Positions 1 to 8,373 of a stretch of DNA of 64,000 nt are shown here, piece after piece (within the stretch, counting starts at the first letter, position 1; every line of letters starts with the position of its first letter). Source of the DNA: DATDAH01 sp963845425. Its GTDB lineage: Bacteria; Actinomycetota; Acidimicrobiia; Acidimicrobiales; DATDAH01. Position numbers and translations under genes: made by a program. Location of the stretch: contig CAWJSC010000010.1 of assembly GCA_963845425.1 (NCBI GenBank), forward strand, positions 248,001 through 312,000. The letters run 5' to 3'. Under the pieces are notes generated by a model that saw only the letters and a list, made by a program, of their open reading frames with translations, searched no databases and was not told the DNA's origin.

Positions 1-1
1 G

Positions 2-646
2 TTCGCCCCGGAGCTGATCATCGGCCTGGCCCGCATGGAGGGCCGCCCCGTGGGCATCGTGGCCAACAACCCGATGCAGAAGGGCGGGGTGCTCTTCACC
101 GACTCCGCCGACAAGGCGGCCCGGTTCATCTGGTGCTGCGACGCCTTCAACCTCCCGCTGGTGTTCCTCTGTGACGTCCCCGGCTTCATGGTCGGCACCC
201 AGGTGGAGCGGGAGGGCATCATCCGCCACGGGGCCAAGATGGTCACCGCCGTGTCCGAGGCCACCGTCCCCAAGATCTCGGTCGTCGTGCGCAAGGCCTA
301 CGGCGCCGGCCTCTACGCCATGTCCGGGCCCGCCTTCGGCCCGGAGGCGACCCTCGCCCTGCCCACCGCCCGCATCGCGGTGATGGGTCCCGAGGCCGCG
401 GTCAACGCCGTGTTCGCCAACAAGATCGCGGCGTTCGTGGACCCTGACGAACGCGAGGACTTCATCGCCGAGCAGCGGGAGATCTACGAGGCGGACGTGG
501 ATCTGCTCCGCCTCGCCTCCGAACTGGTCGTCGACGCGGTGATCGACTTCGGTGCCCTGCGCCACGAGATCGTCCGCCGCCTCGAGCGGGCCCGGGGCAA
601 GGACCGCCACTTCTCCGATCGCCGCCACGGGGTGCCACCGGTCTGA
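2..646 (+). CDS. Acyl-CoA carboxylase carboxyltransferase (beta) subunit, 3' part
   Basis: The frame is open from the first bases, so the gene starts upstream of the window and about 214 C-terminal residues are seen. They belong to the C-terminal carboxyltransferase lobe of a biotin-dependent acyl-CoA carboxylase beta subunit, which passes CO2 from carboxybiotin to an acyl-CoA in the cytosol. Blocks that show this are GIVANNP, FLCDVPGFMVG, REGIIRHGAKM and KAYGAGLYAMSG, typical of the crotonase-like fold of this family. The acyl substrate (acetyl, propionyl or methylcrotonyl) cannot be decided from this part. A small gene follows two bases after the stop, so the two are probably co-transcribed. 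Confidence 0.9.
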   Translation, partial: FAPELIIGLARMEGRPVGIVANNPMQKGGVLFTDSADKAARFIWCCDAFNLPLVFLCDVPGFMVGTQVEREGIIRHGAKMVTAVSEATVPKISVVVRKAYGAGLYAMSGPAFGPEATLALPTARIAVMGPEAAVNAVFANKIAAFVDPDEREDFIAEQREIYEADVDLLRLASELVVDAVIDFGALRHEIVRRLERARGKDRHFSDRRHGVPPV

Positions 647-648
647 CC

Positions 649-849
649 ATGCCCTGGTGCGACGACTGCCAGAAGTTCTGGAACCCCAACTCCATGCCCG
701 ACAACGGCGAGTGCCCGACCTGCAAGCGGGTCATTTCGATGCCCCAGGGCAAGACCCCATGGCACTTCAAGCTGTTGGTCGTCGCCATCAGCCTCTACCT
801 GGGCTGGCGCCTGGTCCAGGGGATCGCCTGGGTGGTCCAGCACGCTTGA
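649..849 (+). CDS. Small zinc-ribbon protein with one membrane segment
   Basis: This is a 66-residue protein of unknown function. The first 30 residues carry two CxxC pairs (CDDC near residue 4, CPTC near residue 23), the pattern of a zinc ribbon. Residues about 42-60 form one hydrophobic helix, so the protein is probably anchored in the membrane with the zinc ribbon inside. The ATG lies two bases after the stop of the carboxylase gene, which suggests translational coupling. Nothing in the sequence tells what it binds. Confidence 0.7.
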   Translation: MPWCDDCQKFWNPNSMPDNGECPTCKRVISMPQGKTPWHFKLLVVAISLYLGWRLVQGIAWVVQHA

Positions 850-873
850 CCGGTACGCTGCCGGTCCGCACGA

Positions 874-950
874 CGGGCTGTGGCGCAGTTTGGTAGCGCG
901 CTGGTCTGGGGGACCAGAGGTCCGGGGTTCAAGTCCCCGCAGCCCGACCA
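874..950 (+). tRNA. tRNA-Pro (anticodon GGG)
   Basis: A full cloverleaf can be drawn. The acceptor arm CGGGCTG (874-880) pairs perfectly with CAGCCCG (940-946), the anticodon stem CTGGT/ACCAG encloses the loop CTGGGGG with anticodon GGG, and the T arm GGGG-TTCAAGT-CCCC is intact. Discriminator A and an encoded CCA end follow at 947-950. The part from the anticodon loop to the T stem is repeated at 2698-2716. Confidence 0.95.
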
Positions 951-1067
951 ACGCCGGCAGTGGATTCCGGCGGGCCCAGGCGATCTCGACGGGCCCGAGC
1001 GCCGATACCGTCCTCGGTGACGGCGCTCCCTACGGTGAGTGGCACGGAACCAAGTAGGGAGCACTGA

Positions 1068-2654
1068 ATGCGCGCGCGAATGCTGGTCGGGATCGTTCTC
1101 GGGTCGATCCTGCTCACCTCGGTCGTGGTCGGGACGGGCACCGCGCAGGCGTTGACCGGCACCTCGGATCCGCAACTCACCCTGGAGCGCCTGATTCGGA
1201 CCTCGCCGTTCCCGGGAACCTCGACTCGGATGTTCGACAACGAGGGCAGCGCCTATGTGGCGGGAGACAACGCACTGTGGATGGCCGATGACCAGTCCGA
1301 CTCGCTGTTGGAGGTCGATCGCACGACCGGGGCGCTGCGCCGAAGGATCCCGCAGGCGGCCTTCATCTACGCCCGAAGCGTCGGCGCCGGGCCCTCCGCC
1401 GGTCAGTCCCGGAACGAGGACCTCGAGGCGCTCGCCTATGACGCGGACGCCGACGTGCTCTACGCGTTCTCGGGGGTCACGCCTTGGGGTCCTTCTGGGC
1501 AGCGGCAGCCCTCGTTCCCAACCGTCTACCGCCTGACCCGGGTCGCCGGCGAGTTCCAGATAGCGTCATGGCGGGCGCTGCCGTCGGAGTGGACCGGTGC
1601 GGGCTGGCGCGCCGCCGACGGCCGCACCTACGTCGCGAGCCGCTCGAACATCCGCACCTACGACTACGCCACGAACACGCTGGGGGCCCCGTTCTCGATC
1701 CCCGGGCTCTCCAAGATCCTCGGGATCGACTTCGACGGCGTGACCGGTGATCTGCTGGCGGTCAACAGAGAAAACCGCCTTTACCGGGCGTCCATGGCGA
1801 GCGGGACCCTCCGGGCGGGATGGGACGGTATCAGCCTCACCGGTCTGGGCCTCCGCGACACCCGTGCCGTGGAGGTGATCGGCGAGCAGTTGTTCATCAG
1901 CGACGGTGCCGACGCCAGCGTCCGGCCGGCAACCGATCCGATGTCGCACGCGGTCTTCGTGCTCGACGTCACCACCGACACCACGGGCCCCCTCATCACG
2001 ATCGCGAGGCCGCCCGCCGGGGCGGTCTACGTCCAGAACCAGGTCGTGACCGCCGACTTCTCCTGCGCGGACACGGTCGGCGGTACCGGGGTCGCCTCCT
2101 GTGTGGGCACCGTGGCCAACGGGCAGGCCGTCAACACCGCCACCCTCGGCCAGAAGACCTTCAGGGTGACCGCCACCGACCGCGCCGGCAACACCCGGGT
2201 CCTGAACCGCACCTACACCGTCACCCCGGCCCGACCCGACGGCCGGATCCGCCGCGGCGCCGGCCCTCTGGCCGGCGACGGCATCTACAACACCACCGGT
2301 GTCGGCCAGACCCGCCGGGGCTCCGCCGCCCGGGGCCGGAGCGTCACCTACTACGCGTCCATCCAGAACGACGGCAGGGTCGCCGACACCTTCAGGCTCC
2401 GCGGGCAGGCATCCACCCGCCGGTTCGCCCTCGTCTACCGCAACCCCGCCGGGGCCAACATCACCACCGCGGTGACCAACGGCACCTACCGGACACCGAA
2501 CCTGGCCACCGCCGGCACCCACCGGATCACCATCATCGTCACCGTCCGGAACGCCGCGCCCCACCACGCCTGGCTGGCCCGCACCCTCACCGCCACCTCG
2601 ACCATCCAGCCGGCCAGCAAAGACACCGTCAGGTTCATCACCCGTCGGCCCTGA
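1068..2654 (+). CDS. Secreted propeller-like protein with Ig-like domain
   Basis: The protein has 528 residues. A signal peptide (basic start, hydrophobic stretch to about residue 26, AQA cleavage site) sends it outside the cell. Residues about 30-300 have repeated blocks of the kind seen in beta-propeller or esterase-like phytase domains (for example ALWMADDQSDSLLEVDRTTG). Residues about 305-385 resemble bacterial Ig/HYR domains (CADTVGGTGVASC, RVTATDRAGNTRV). The last third is a threonine- and arginine-rich beta region. The ATG has a GGGAG ribosome-binding site six bases upstream. It is the only gene between tRNA-Pro and the partial tRNA copy at 2698, so it may be cargo of an old insertion. 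Its function is unknown. Confidence 0.75.
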   Translation: MRARMLVGIVLGSILLTSVVVGTGTAQALTGTSDPQLTLERLIRTSPFPGTSTRMFDNEGSAYVAGDNALWMADDQSDSLLEVDRTTGALRRRIPQAAFIYARSVGAGPSAGQSRNEDLEALAYDADADVLYAFSGVTPWGPSGQRQPSFPTVYRLTRVAGEFQIASWRALPSEWTGAGWRAADGRTYVASRSNIRTYDYATNTLGAPFSIPGLSKILGIDFDGVTGDLLAVNRENRLYRASMASGTLRAGWDGISLTGLGLRDTRAVEVIGEQLFISDGADASVRPATDPMSHAVFVLDVTTDTTGPLITIARPPAGAVYVQNQVVTADFSCADTVGGTGVASCVGTVANGQAVNTATLGQKTFRVTATDRAGNTRVLNRTYTVTPARPDGRIRRGAGPLAGDGIYNTTGVGQTRRGSAARGRSVTYYASIQNDGRVADTFRLRGQASTRRFALVYRNPAGANITTAVTNGTYRTPNLATAGTHRITIIVTVRNAAPHHAWLARTLTATSTIQPASKDTVRFITRRP

Positions 2655-2697
2655 CCGGGGTCTACCGCCGTGCCGGGCCACCGTCGGGAACGGGCTC

Positions 2698-2720
2698 GGG
2701 GGACCAGAGGTCCGGGTTCA
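2698..2720 (+). repeat. Partial copy of tRNA-Pro (possible att scar)
   Basis: Bases 2698-2716 repeat bases 908-926 of tRNA-Pro exactly (19 bases from the anticodon loop through the variable region). The next TTCA also matches if one G is skipped. Direct repeats of tRNA 3' halves are the usual mark left by integrative elements. No integrase gene lies between the two copies. Confidence 0.7.
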
Positions 2721-2748
2721 CCTCACCGCCGCCGACGGGATCCTGAGG

Positions 2749-3312
2749 TCAGGCGGTGACCGGTGTCCGGGGGGTCAGCAGACCGGCGACGAAGAAGATG
2801 ACCATGGCGACCATCGCGCTGGTCCCGACCAGGTTGTGCCACAGCAGGCTGGCGGTGCTGATCTCGTCGTCGCCGAGGTCGGCCACGTAGGTGACGATGC
2901 TGAGCGCGAACACCGCGCCGCAGATGCCCGCCCACCGGAGGCGGCGGTGGCGGACGTCGGTGTCGGGGGTGCGGATGGCCCGGGCCAGGCGGGAGCGCTG
3001 AGCGACGGCCACGACGACGGCGGCCACGACGAAGAGCAGGGCCGGGCCGACCCCGGTGAGGAACCCGAAGGCGCCGGCGGCGACGAGGCCGACGAGGACG
3101 ACGTACAGGGCCGTGTTGCTGTGCTGCTCGCTCATGAGGTGCTCCAGTCGGTAGCGGGGGACGGTGACGATCAGGTCGAGGGCGGTGCGCCGACGGGCAA
3201 CGGTCAGGCCCCGGTCGGCGGCGAGGTCTTCGTGCAGTCGCAGCAGGTCGGGGCCGAACTCCTTGCGGAAGTCCTTCGGATAGAGGCGGAGGAGGGCCCG
3301 ATAGGCGGCCAT
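2749..3312 (-). CDS. PadR-linked membrane protein with permease-prefix N-terminus
   Basis: The protein has 187 residues if started at the ATG one base after the PadR stop; the open frame runs further upstream, but that part is the PadR gene in another frame. Residues 1-60 (ALLRLYPKDFRKEFGPDLL) look like the short helical prefix often found in front of ABC permeases and in PadR partner proteins. About four hydrophobic helices follow. PadR partners of this kind are usually controlled by the regulator in front and may take part in membrane stress or drug response. That role is inferred from context only. Confidence 0.75.
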   Translation of the reverse strand: MAAYRALLRLYPKDFRKEFGPDLLRLHEDLAADRGLTVARRRTALDLIVTVPRYRLEHLMSEQHSNTALYVVLVGLVAAGAFGFLTGVGPALLFVVAAVVVAVAQRSRLARAIRTPDTDVRHRRLRWAGICGAVFALSIVTYVADLGDDEISTASLLWHNLVGTSAMVAMVIFFVAGLLTPRTPVTA

Positions 3313-3313
3313 G

Positions 3314-3664
3314 TCAGGCCAGGCCCGGGGAGAGGTTGGTCCGGCTGATGCGCACCAGGCCGGCCAGGCGGTCGGCCTCGGCGGCACAGACGCGGCGGCC
3401 GAGGCCGGTGAGGCGGTAGTAGCGGCGGCGCTGGTCGTCATCGGCCGACGGCGGCTCTGCGACCTCTTCGGCCAGCCCCTGGTCCACCAGCTTCTTGAGG
3501 GTGCCGTAGAGGGTCGCCGGGCCCATCTTCACGATGCCGCCCGAGGACTCCTCGACGGCCTGCATGACGGCGTAGCCGTGGCGGTCGCCCTCAGTCAGGG
3601 CCACCAGGACGTGGAACTGGGCCTGGGGGAGGGGCAGGAAGCGGTTCGGGTCGATGTCGCTCAC
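3314..3664 (-). CDS. PadR-family transcriptional regulator
   Basis: This 116-residue protein has the PadR winged helix: LTEGDRHGYAVMQAVEESSGG, then the recognition region VKMGPATLYGTLKKLVDQGL, then a wing with the YYRLTGLGRR strand. Regulators of this family are dimeric repressors that are often released by small aromatic or drug-like ligands. The gene starts with GTG. A -10 box sits exactly six bases upstream, so the transcript is predicted to begin at the start codon. The nested palindromes at 3671-3707 cover this promoter and are the likely self-operator. The partner membrane gene follows one base after the stop. Confidence 0.9.
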   Translation of the reverse strand: MSDIDPNRFLPLPQAQFHVLVALTEGDRHGYAVMQAVEESSGGIVKMGPATLYGTLKKLVDQGLAEEVAEPPSADDDQRRRYYRLTGLGRRVCAAEADRLAGLVRISRTNLSPGLA

Positions 3665-3670
3665 GCCCTC

Positions 3671-3707
3671 ACTCTATCGCACTAAGATATAGTGTCAAGT
3701 GATAGAG
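3671..3707 (-). promoter_or_regulatory. Promoter and nested-palindrome operator of the PadR operon
   Basis: On the minus strand TTGACA (3698-3693) and TAGAGT (3676-3671) are 16 bases apart, with the GTG start six bases after TAGAGT. The outer inverted repeat CTCTATC (3672-3678) / GATAGAG (3701-3707) encloses an inner one, CACTA (3680-3684) / TAGTG (3690-3694). The promoter lies within these palindromes, as expected for PadR autorepression. Confidence 0.7.
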
Positions 3708-3743
3708 TTGAAGCGACCACTCGTGAGCGTGTCGTCGGCGGCA

Positions 3744-4340
3744 TCAGGCGGGAGCGACCCCACGTTGCAGGAAGTGCGCGTACGCGGCACGTCCCGCCCC
3801 CGACATGTGGAGACCGTCACCGAGGAAGTAGCCGGGGTGCGACCGGGCGACGGCGTTCCAGTCGAGCACGGCGCCTTCGACATGGTCGCGTAGGAGGGAG
3901 TTCCACGTGCGGGCGTACCGGACCCAGTCCCTTCCGTAGAGGGGGCTCACGCCGCGGACCTTGACCGTGGTCCAGGCGACACAGCCGACGCCGGCGAGGA
4001 TCTCGTCGGCCCGATCGAGGTCGTGGAGCATCTGGAGCCTGCTCCGGTGCCGGCCGACGTCGTTCGACCCGAGGGCCACGACCAGGCACTCCGGCGCCGT
4101 GGCCCTCGCGAGCGAAATCGTCGCCATCGATTCGAAGAGCGCCCTCCCGTTGCGCGCCCTCACCCGCCAGTCGGCGGGGAAGAGATCCTGGGCGGCGCGG
4201 GTCAGGCTGTCGCCGACGATCTCGACCCGATCGGGGACCCCCGCGGCATCGTCGGCGGCCGCGGCAGTCGGCCGAACTGCAGCGAACGCCAGGAACGCCA
4301 GCAGCAGGGCGACGGCCGGTCTCGATCGGGAGGTGAACAT
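3744..4340 (-). CDS. Secreted SGNH/GDSL-type hydrolase
   Basis: This 198-residue protein has a signal peptide (hydrophobic residues about 8-22, AAAA cleavage region). The mature part is a compact SGNH fold: block I VGDSLT with the nucleophile Ser45, block III ALGSNDVG, and block V DGLHMSGAG that provides the catalytic Asp-His pair. Family members cleave esters of lipids, sugars or acetylated glycans. The substrate is not evident. It stands alone, divergent from the large regulator at 4425. Confidence 0.85.
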   Translation of the reverse strand: MFTSRSRPAVALLLAFLAFAAVRPTAAAADDAAGVPDRVEIVGDSLTRAAQDLFPADWRVRARNGRALFESMATISLARATAPECLVVALGSNDVGRHRSRLQMLHDLDRADEILAGVGCVAWTTVKVRGVSPLYGRDWVRYARTWNSLLRDHVEGAVLDWNAVARSHPGYFLGDGLHMSGAGRAAYAHFLQRGVAPA

Positions 4341-4412
4341 GGTCCTGACCGTGAACCGGACCGGTGGTGGGCCGGTGGTGGGACGGTGGTGATCCGGCGA
4401 GCGAACGAGACG

Positions 4413-4418
4413 TAGGCT
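4413..4418 (+). promoter_or_regulatory. -10 box, leaderless promoter of the SARP-type gene
   Basis: TAGGCT ends six bases before the GTG at 4425, which places the predicted transcription start at the G of the start codon. Confidence 0.5.
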
Positions 4419-4424
4419 CCGCGC

Positions 4425-7400
4425 GTGGAGGTCGGCCTACTGGGCCCGTTGGAGGTCGCGGGCCCGGAGGGCCGGGTGACGATCGGGGGGGCCAAGGAGC
4501 GTTTGGTGCTCGCCCTGCTCGCGTTGCGGGCCGGGGAGGTGGTGTCGCGGGACGCCTTGGTGGATGCGCTCTGGGGCGACGATCCGCCGGCGACGGCGGT
4601 GAAGACGTTGCAGGGCCATGTGGCGCGTGTGCGGAGGGCGCTGGAGGCGGCGGGGCTGGGCGAGGTCTTGGTGACGCGTGCGCCGGGTTACGTGTTGAGC
4701 GTTCCCGCCGATTCGGTCGACGTGACCGGATTCGAGCGCCACGCGACGGCGGGGCGGGGTGCGCTGGCCGACGGTGACGCGTCCCGCGCGGCCGCGGAGC
4801 TGGGCGAGGCCTTGGGGCTGTGGCGGGGCGACGCGTTGGCCGATTGTCGAAGCGGCGGGTGGGCGGCGACCCAGGCCCTGCGGCTCGACGAGCTGCGCCT
4901 CTCGACCGTCGAGGACCGGATCGACGCCGACCTGATGCTCGGCCGGCACGCCGTGCTCGCGGGCGAGCTGGAGTCATTGCTGGCGCGGCACCCGCTGCGG
5001 GAGCGGTTGTGGGCCGCGTTGATGGTGGCGCTGTACCGCGCGGGCCGTCAGGCCGAGGCTGTACGCGCGTACCAGCGGGCGCGTGACGTGCTCGTCGAGG
5101 AGCTGGGTCTCGAACCGGGCCCGGAGCTCCGCCGGCTCGAAGCCGCAGTGCTCGCCGGCGACGCCGTCTTGGATCTGCCCGCCGCCGCCCAGGGCGTACC
5201 GCGGGCCGAGCTCTCGATCCCGTTTCCGGGCCGGCTCGGGGCGGCGTCGCCGGCGGTGTTCGTCGGGCGGGCGCAGGAGCGCGAGGGCCTGAACAGGTCG
5301 TTGCCGGTCGTCGTCGCGGGTGAACGACGGGTGGTGTTGGTCTCGGGCGAGCCCGGGATCGGCAAGACGTCGCTGGCCGCGGCGTTCGCGGGGGATGCGT
5401 CCGAACGCGGCGCGATCGTGCTGTACGGGCGTTGTGACGAGGATCTCGGGATCCCATACCAGCCGTGGGCCGAGGTGCTCACCCATCTCGTCGCTCACGC
5501 CCCCGACGATGTGCTCGCCGCCCATGTCGATGCACGCGGCAATGAGCTGGCGCGGCTCGCGCCGGATCTCGCCGGCCTGGCGGGCGGGCCGAGCTCGTCG
5601 AGCGACGCCGAGTCGGAGCGGTACCTGCTGTTCGCGGCCGTCGTCGACCTGCTGGCCCGTGTCTCGGCGTTGGCGCCAGTCGTGCTGGTCCTCGACGATC
5701 TGCACTGGGCGGATCGTCCGACGATCCAGCTCCTGCGCCATGTCGTGTCGGCGGATGCGCCGCTCCGGCTCTTCGTGATCGGGACGTTCCGTGAATCCGA
5801 CATCGACCCGGATCACCCCCTCGCCGAGGCCCTCGCCGCGCTGCACCGAGAGTCTGGCGTCGAGCGGATCGCACTGGGCGGCCTCGGCGGCGACGAGCTC
5901 CTCAGCTGGCTCGAAACGAGCGCCGGGCACGCGATGACCGACGAGGGTGTGGCCCTGCGCGATGCGCTGTGGGCGGAGACGGACGGCAACCCGTTCTTCG
6001 TCGGTGAGATGGTCCGTCACCTGGTCGAGACCCGGGCCATCTATGAAGACGAGCAGGGTCGTTGGGTGGCCAGCGCGGACCTGCGGACATCGGGCCTGCC
6101 GGTCAGCATCCGTGAGGTGATCGGCCGGCGCGTCGCCAGCCTGGGCCGGCGGACACAGAGCGCGTTGACCGTGGCCGCGGTCATCGGCCGCGACTTCGAC
6201 GCCGCCCTCCTCGCCCAGGTCGTCGAGGTCGACGAGCTCGACGAGGACGCCCTCATCGACGTGTGCGACGAGGCGGTCGCTTCGGCGTTGCTCACCGAAG
6301 CCGACGGGCCAGGCCGCTACACGTTCGCGCACGCCCTCATCGAGCACGCGCTCTACGACGCGCCCTCCTCCGGCCGGCGGGGGCGCACCCACCGGAGGGT
6401 CGCGGAAGCGCTCGAGGAGTCCTTCGGCGAAGTTCCGGCCGAGCGGATCGGGGAGCTCGCCTACCACTGGGCCCGCGCCACGCCATCGGACGCCGACAGA
6501 GCGATCACGTACGCCCGACAGGCGGGCGACCGGGCCCTGGCGCAGCTCGCGCCCGACGAAGCCCTGCGCTGGTACCGAGATGCGCTCGACCTGCTGGACC
6601 GGACCTGCGGTGACGACCTGCGCTCTCGGGCCGTGCTCCTTCTCGGGCTCGGCGACGCACAACGGCAGACCGGTGATCCGGCGCACCGTGACACGCTGCT
6701 CGCAGCCGGCCGCCTCGCCGATGACGTGGACGCGGTCGACATCCTCGTGCGTTCGGTGCTCAGGAACAGCCGAGGATGGATGAGTGTGGCGGGAGGTGTA
6801 GACCGCGAACGCATCGAGATGCTCCAACTGGCGCTCTCGAGGCTCGGCGACGCGGACAGCCCGGACCGAGCACGGCTCCTGGCGCTCGTCTGCGTCGAGC
6901 TCACCTGGGTCGTCGAGTTCGACGAGCGCCTCGCCATGGCCGGCGACGCCGTCGAGATGGCTCGACGCACCGGTGACGCCGCCGCCCTGTTGGACGCCCT
7001 CCGCCTCTGCCAAGAGGCGATCACGATGCCCCAGACGCTCCCGCTCCGTCTCCGCTGGAACCGCGAGGCGTGCGCCCTGGCCGATGACCTCGGTGACCCG
7101 ACGGCGCGCCTGCACGCCAACGACTACATGTACCTGGCGGCGTTGGAGGGCGGTGACACCGAGGCCATGCTGGTCCCGCGCGCAATCATCGAGACGGAGG
7201 CCAAACGGATCGGACAACCGATCCACCGGTGGATGATCGGATACCACGACGCGATGGACTGGATGCTCGCCGGTGACCTCGACGCCGCCGAGCGCACGGC
7301 GACCGAAGCCCTGACGCTCGGTGCTGAAGCCGGCAATTCAGAGGACGCGATGATGATCTACGGCGCCCAGCTCATGAGCCTGCGGTGGATGCAGGGTCGC

Positions 7401-7985
7401 ATCCACGACATGGTTCCGCTCATCGAGGAGGTCGCCTCCGCCAGCCCCCATCTTGACATCTTCCGCGCCGCGCTCGCCGCGGCCCGGGTCTTCGACGATC
7501 CGCGCGACGAGGTGCGCCAGCTCCTGGACACCGAGCTCGCCAACGACTTCCCCATGTTCGCCGACTCCACCTGGCTCGCCGGCCAGGTGCTCTGGGCCGA
7601 AGCGATCACGCGCTGCCGCCACCAACCCGCGTCGATGGCCCTTTATCAACGCCTGTTGCCTTGGCACGACCAGTTCGCGACCACACACATCACGGTCCAG
7701 GGGGGTGTGGCGCACTATCTCGGATGCCTTGCTCACACCCTCGACCTCGTTGACGAAGCCGACGACTGGTTCAGCCAGGCCCTCGCGTTCCACGAGGCGA
7801 TGGAGGCGCCGTTCTTCGTCGCGTTGACCCAGGCCGCATGGGCGGATCTCCTGGCCGACCGTGACCAGCCCGGAGACGGACAACGGGCGCGAAGCCTGGC
7901 CGAAGCCGCCCTCCCCGTCGCCCATGAGCGCGGCTACGGCTACGTCGAACGCGATGCCCGCTCGGTGATCGAACGGATCGGCTAG
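4425..7985 (+). CDS. SARP-type transcriptional regulator with AAA ATPase and TPR region
   Basis: This is a large 1186-residue regulator. Residues 1-95 form an OmpR-like winged helix (start VGLLGPLEV, wing APGYVL), and about 100-245 a bacterial transcriptional activation domain (RLEAAV at its end). An AAA/STAND ATPase follows with Walker A SGEPGIGKTS near residue 310 and Walker B VVLVLDDLHWAD near 425. The remaining 500 residues are alpha-helical, TPR-like repeats. This is the AfsR/SARP layout used to integrate signals before activating target promoters. GTG start, leaderless promoter. The end overlaps the convergent gene at 7982 by four bases. No biosynthetic cluster lies next to it, so its target is unknown. 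Confidence 0.9.
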   Translation: MEVGLLGPLEVAGPEGRVTIGGAKERLVLALLALRAGEVVSRDALVDALWGDDPPATAVKTLQGHVARVRRALEAAGLGEVLVTRAPGYVLSVPADSVDVTGFERHATAGRGALADGDASRAAAELGEALGLWRGDALADCRSGGWAATQALRLDELRLSTVEDRIDADLMLGRHAVLAGELESLLARHPLRERLWAALMVALYRAGRQAEAVRAYQRARDVLVEELGLEPGPELRRLEAAVLAGDAVLDLPAAAQGVPRAELSIPFPGRLGAASPAVFVGRAQEREGLNRSLPVVVAGERRVVLVSGEPGIGKTSLAAAFAGDASERGAIVLYGRCDEDLGIPYQPWAEVLTHLVAHAPDDVLAAHVDARGNELARLAPDLAGLAGGPSSSSDAESERYLLFAAVVDLLARVSALAPVVLVLDDLHWADRPTIQLLRHVVSADAPLRLFVIGTFRESDIDPDHPLAEALAALHRESGVERIALGGLGGDELLSWLETSAGHAMTDEGVALRDALWAETDGNPFFVGEMVRHLVETRAIYEDEQGRWVASADLRTSGLPVSIREVIGRRVASLGRRTQSALTVAAVIGRDFDAALLAQVVEVDELDEDALIDVCDEAVASALLTEADGPGRYTFAHALIEHALYDAPSSGRRGRTHRRVAEALEESFGEVPAERIGELAYHWARATPSDADRAITYARQAGDRALAQLAPDEALRWYRDALDLLDRTCGDDLRSRAVLLLGLGDAQRQTGDPAHRDTLLAAGRLADDVDAVDILVRSVLRNSRGWMSVAGGVDRERIEMLQLALSRLGDADSPDRARLLALVCVELTWVVEFDERLAMAGDAVEMARRTGDAAALLDALRLCQEAITMPQTLPLRLRWNREACALADDLGDPTARLHANDYMYLAALEGGDTEAMLVPRAIIETEAKRIGQPIHRWMIGYHDAMDWMLAGDLDAAERTATEALTLGAEAGNSEDAMMIYGAQLMSLRWMQGRIHDMVPLIEEVASASPHLDIFRAALAAARVFDDPRDEVRQLLDTELANDFPMFADSTWLAGQVLWAEAITRCRHQPASMALYQRLLPWHDQFATTHITVQGGVAHYLGCLAHTLDLVDEADDWFSQALAFHEAMEAPFFVALTQAAWADLLADRDQPGDGQRARSLAEAALPVAHERGYGYVERDARSVIERIG

Positions 7986-8299
7986 TCCTCGCGCTCCAGG
8001 GCGATGAGGCGGGCCTCGGCGGCATCCAGGGCCTGCTTGGTGGCCGCGAGGCGGGACTTGGTGCGGTCCCGCTCCGCTTCGGCGTCGCCCAGCTCGAGGT
8101 CCAGGGCCTTCTTGCGGCGGCTCAGCGCCTCGACCTTGGCCGCCGCACGGTCGTGCCGGCGCTCCAGCTCGAGCAGGGCCCGACGGGCCTGCTTGACCTT
8201 GTCACGGGCCCCGATGCGCGCCTGGTCCAGCGTGCGGTGGGGGGTTGGACCCTTCTTGTTGCCGCGGGCGGACGTCGGTTCGGACTGGGGCAAGTCCAA
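7982..8299 (-). CDS. Small coiled-coil protein, unknown function
   Basis: The frame codes for 105 residues if the TTG at 8299 is used; an internal start is possible. Residues about 25-105 are one long charged helix with heptad-like spacing of Ala and Leu (LELERRHDRAAAKVEAL, SRLAATKQALDAAEARL), which suggests a coiled coil. There is no signal peptide and no known domain. It is convergent with the SARP gene and overlaps it by four bases. I can say only that it is a likely dimeric helical protein. Confidence 0.55.
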   Translation of the reverse strand: MDLPQSEPTSARGNKKGPTPHRTLDQARIGARDKVKQARRALLELERRHDRAAAKVEALSRRKKALDLELGDAEAERDRTKSRLAATKQALDAAEARLIALERED

Positions 8300-8359
8300 G
8301 AGTGTGCTCGCTATCGGCTCAGTTTGCGACCTCCGGCCCGTCGGGTTCGGGTCGACCGC

Positions 8360-8365
8360 TACCGT
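8360..8365 (+). promoter_or_regulatory. -10 box of the SRAP gene
   Basis: TACCGT ends eight bases before the GTG at 8374, so the mRNA leader is predicted to be about two bases. Confidence 0.4.
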
Positions 8366-8373
8366 GACCCGCT

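Noticed and set aside
4974..7247. Long minus-strand frame inside the SARP-type gene
   Set aside because: Antisense shadow of a clear multi-domain protein; no motif, no ribosome-binding site.
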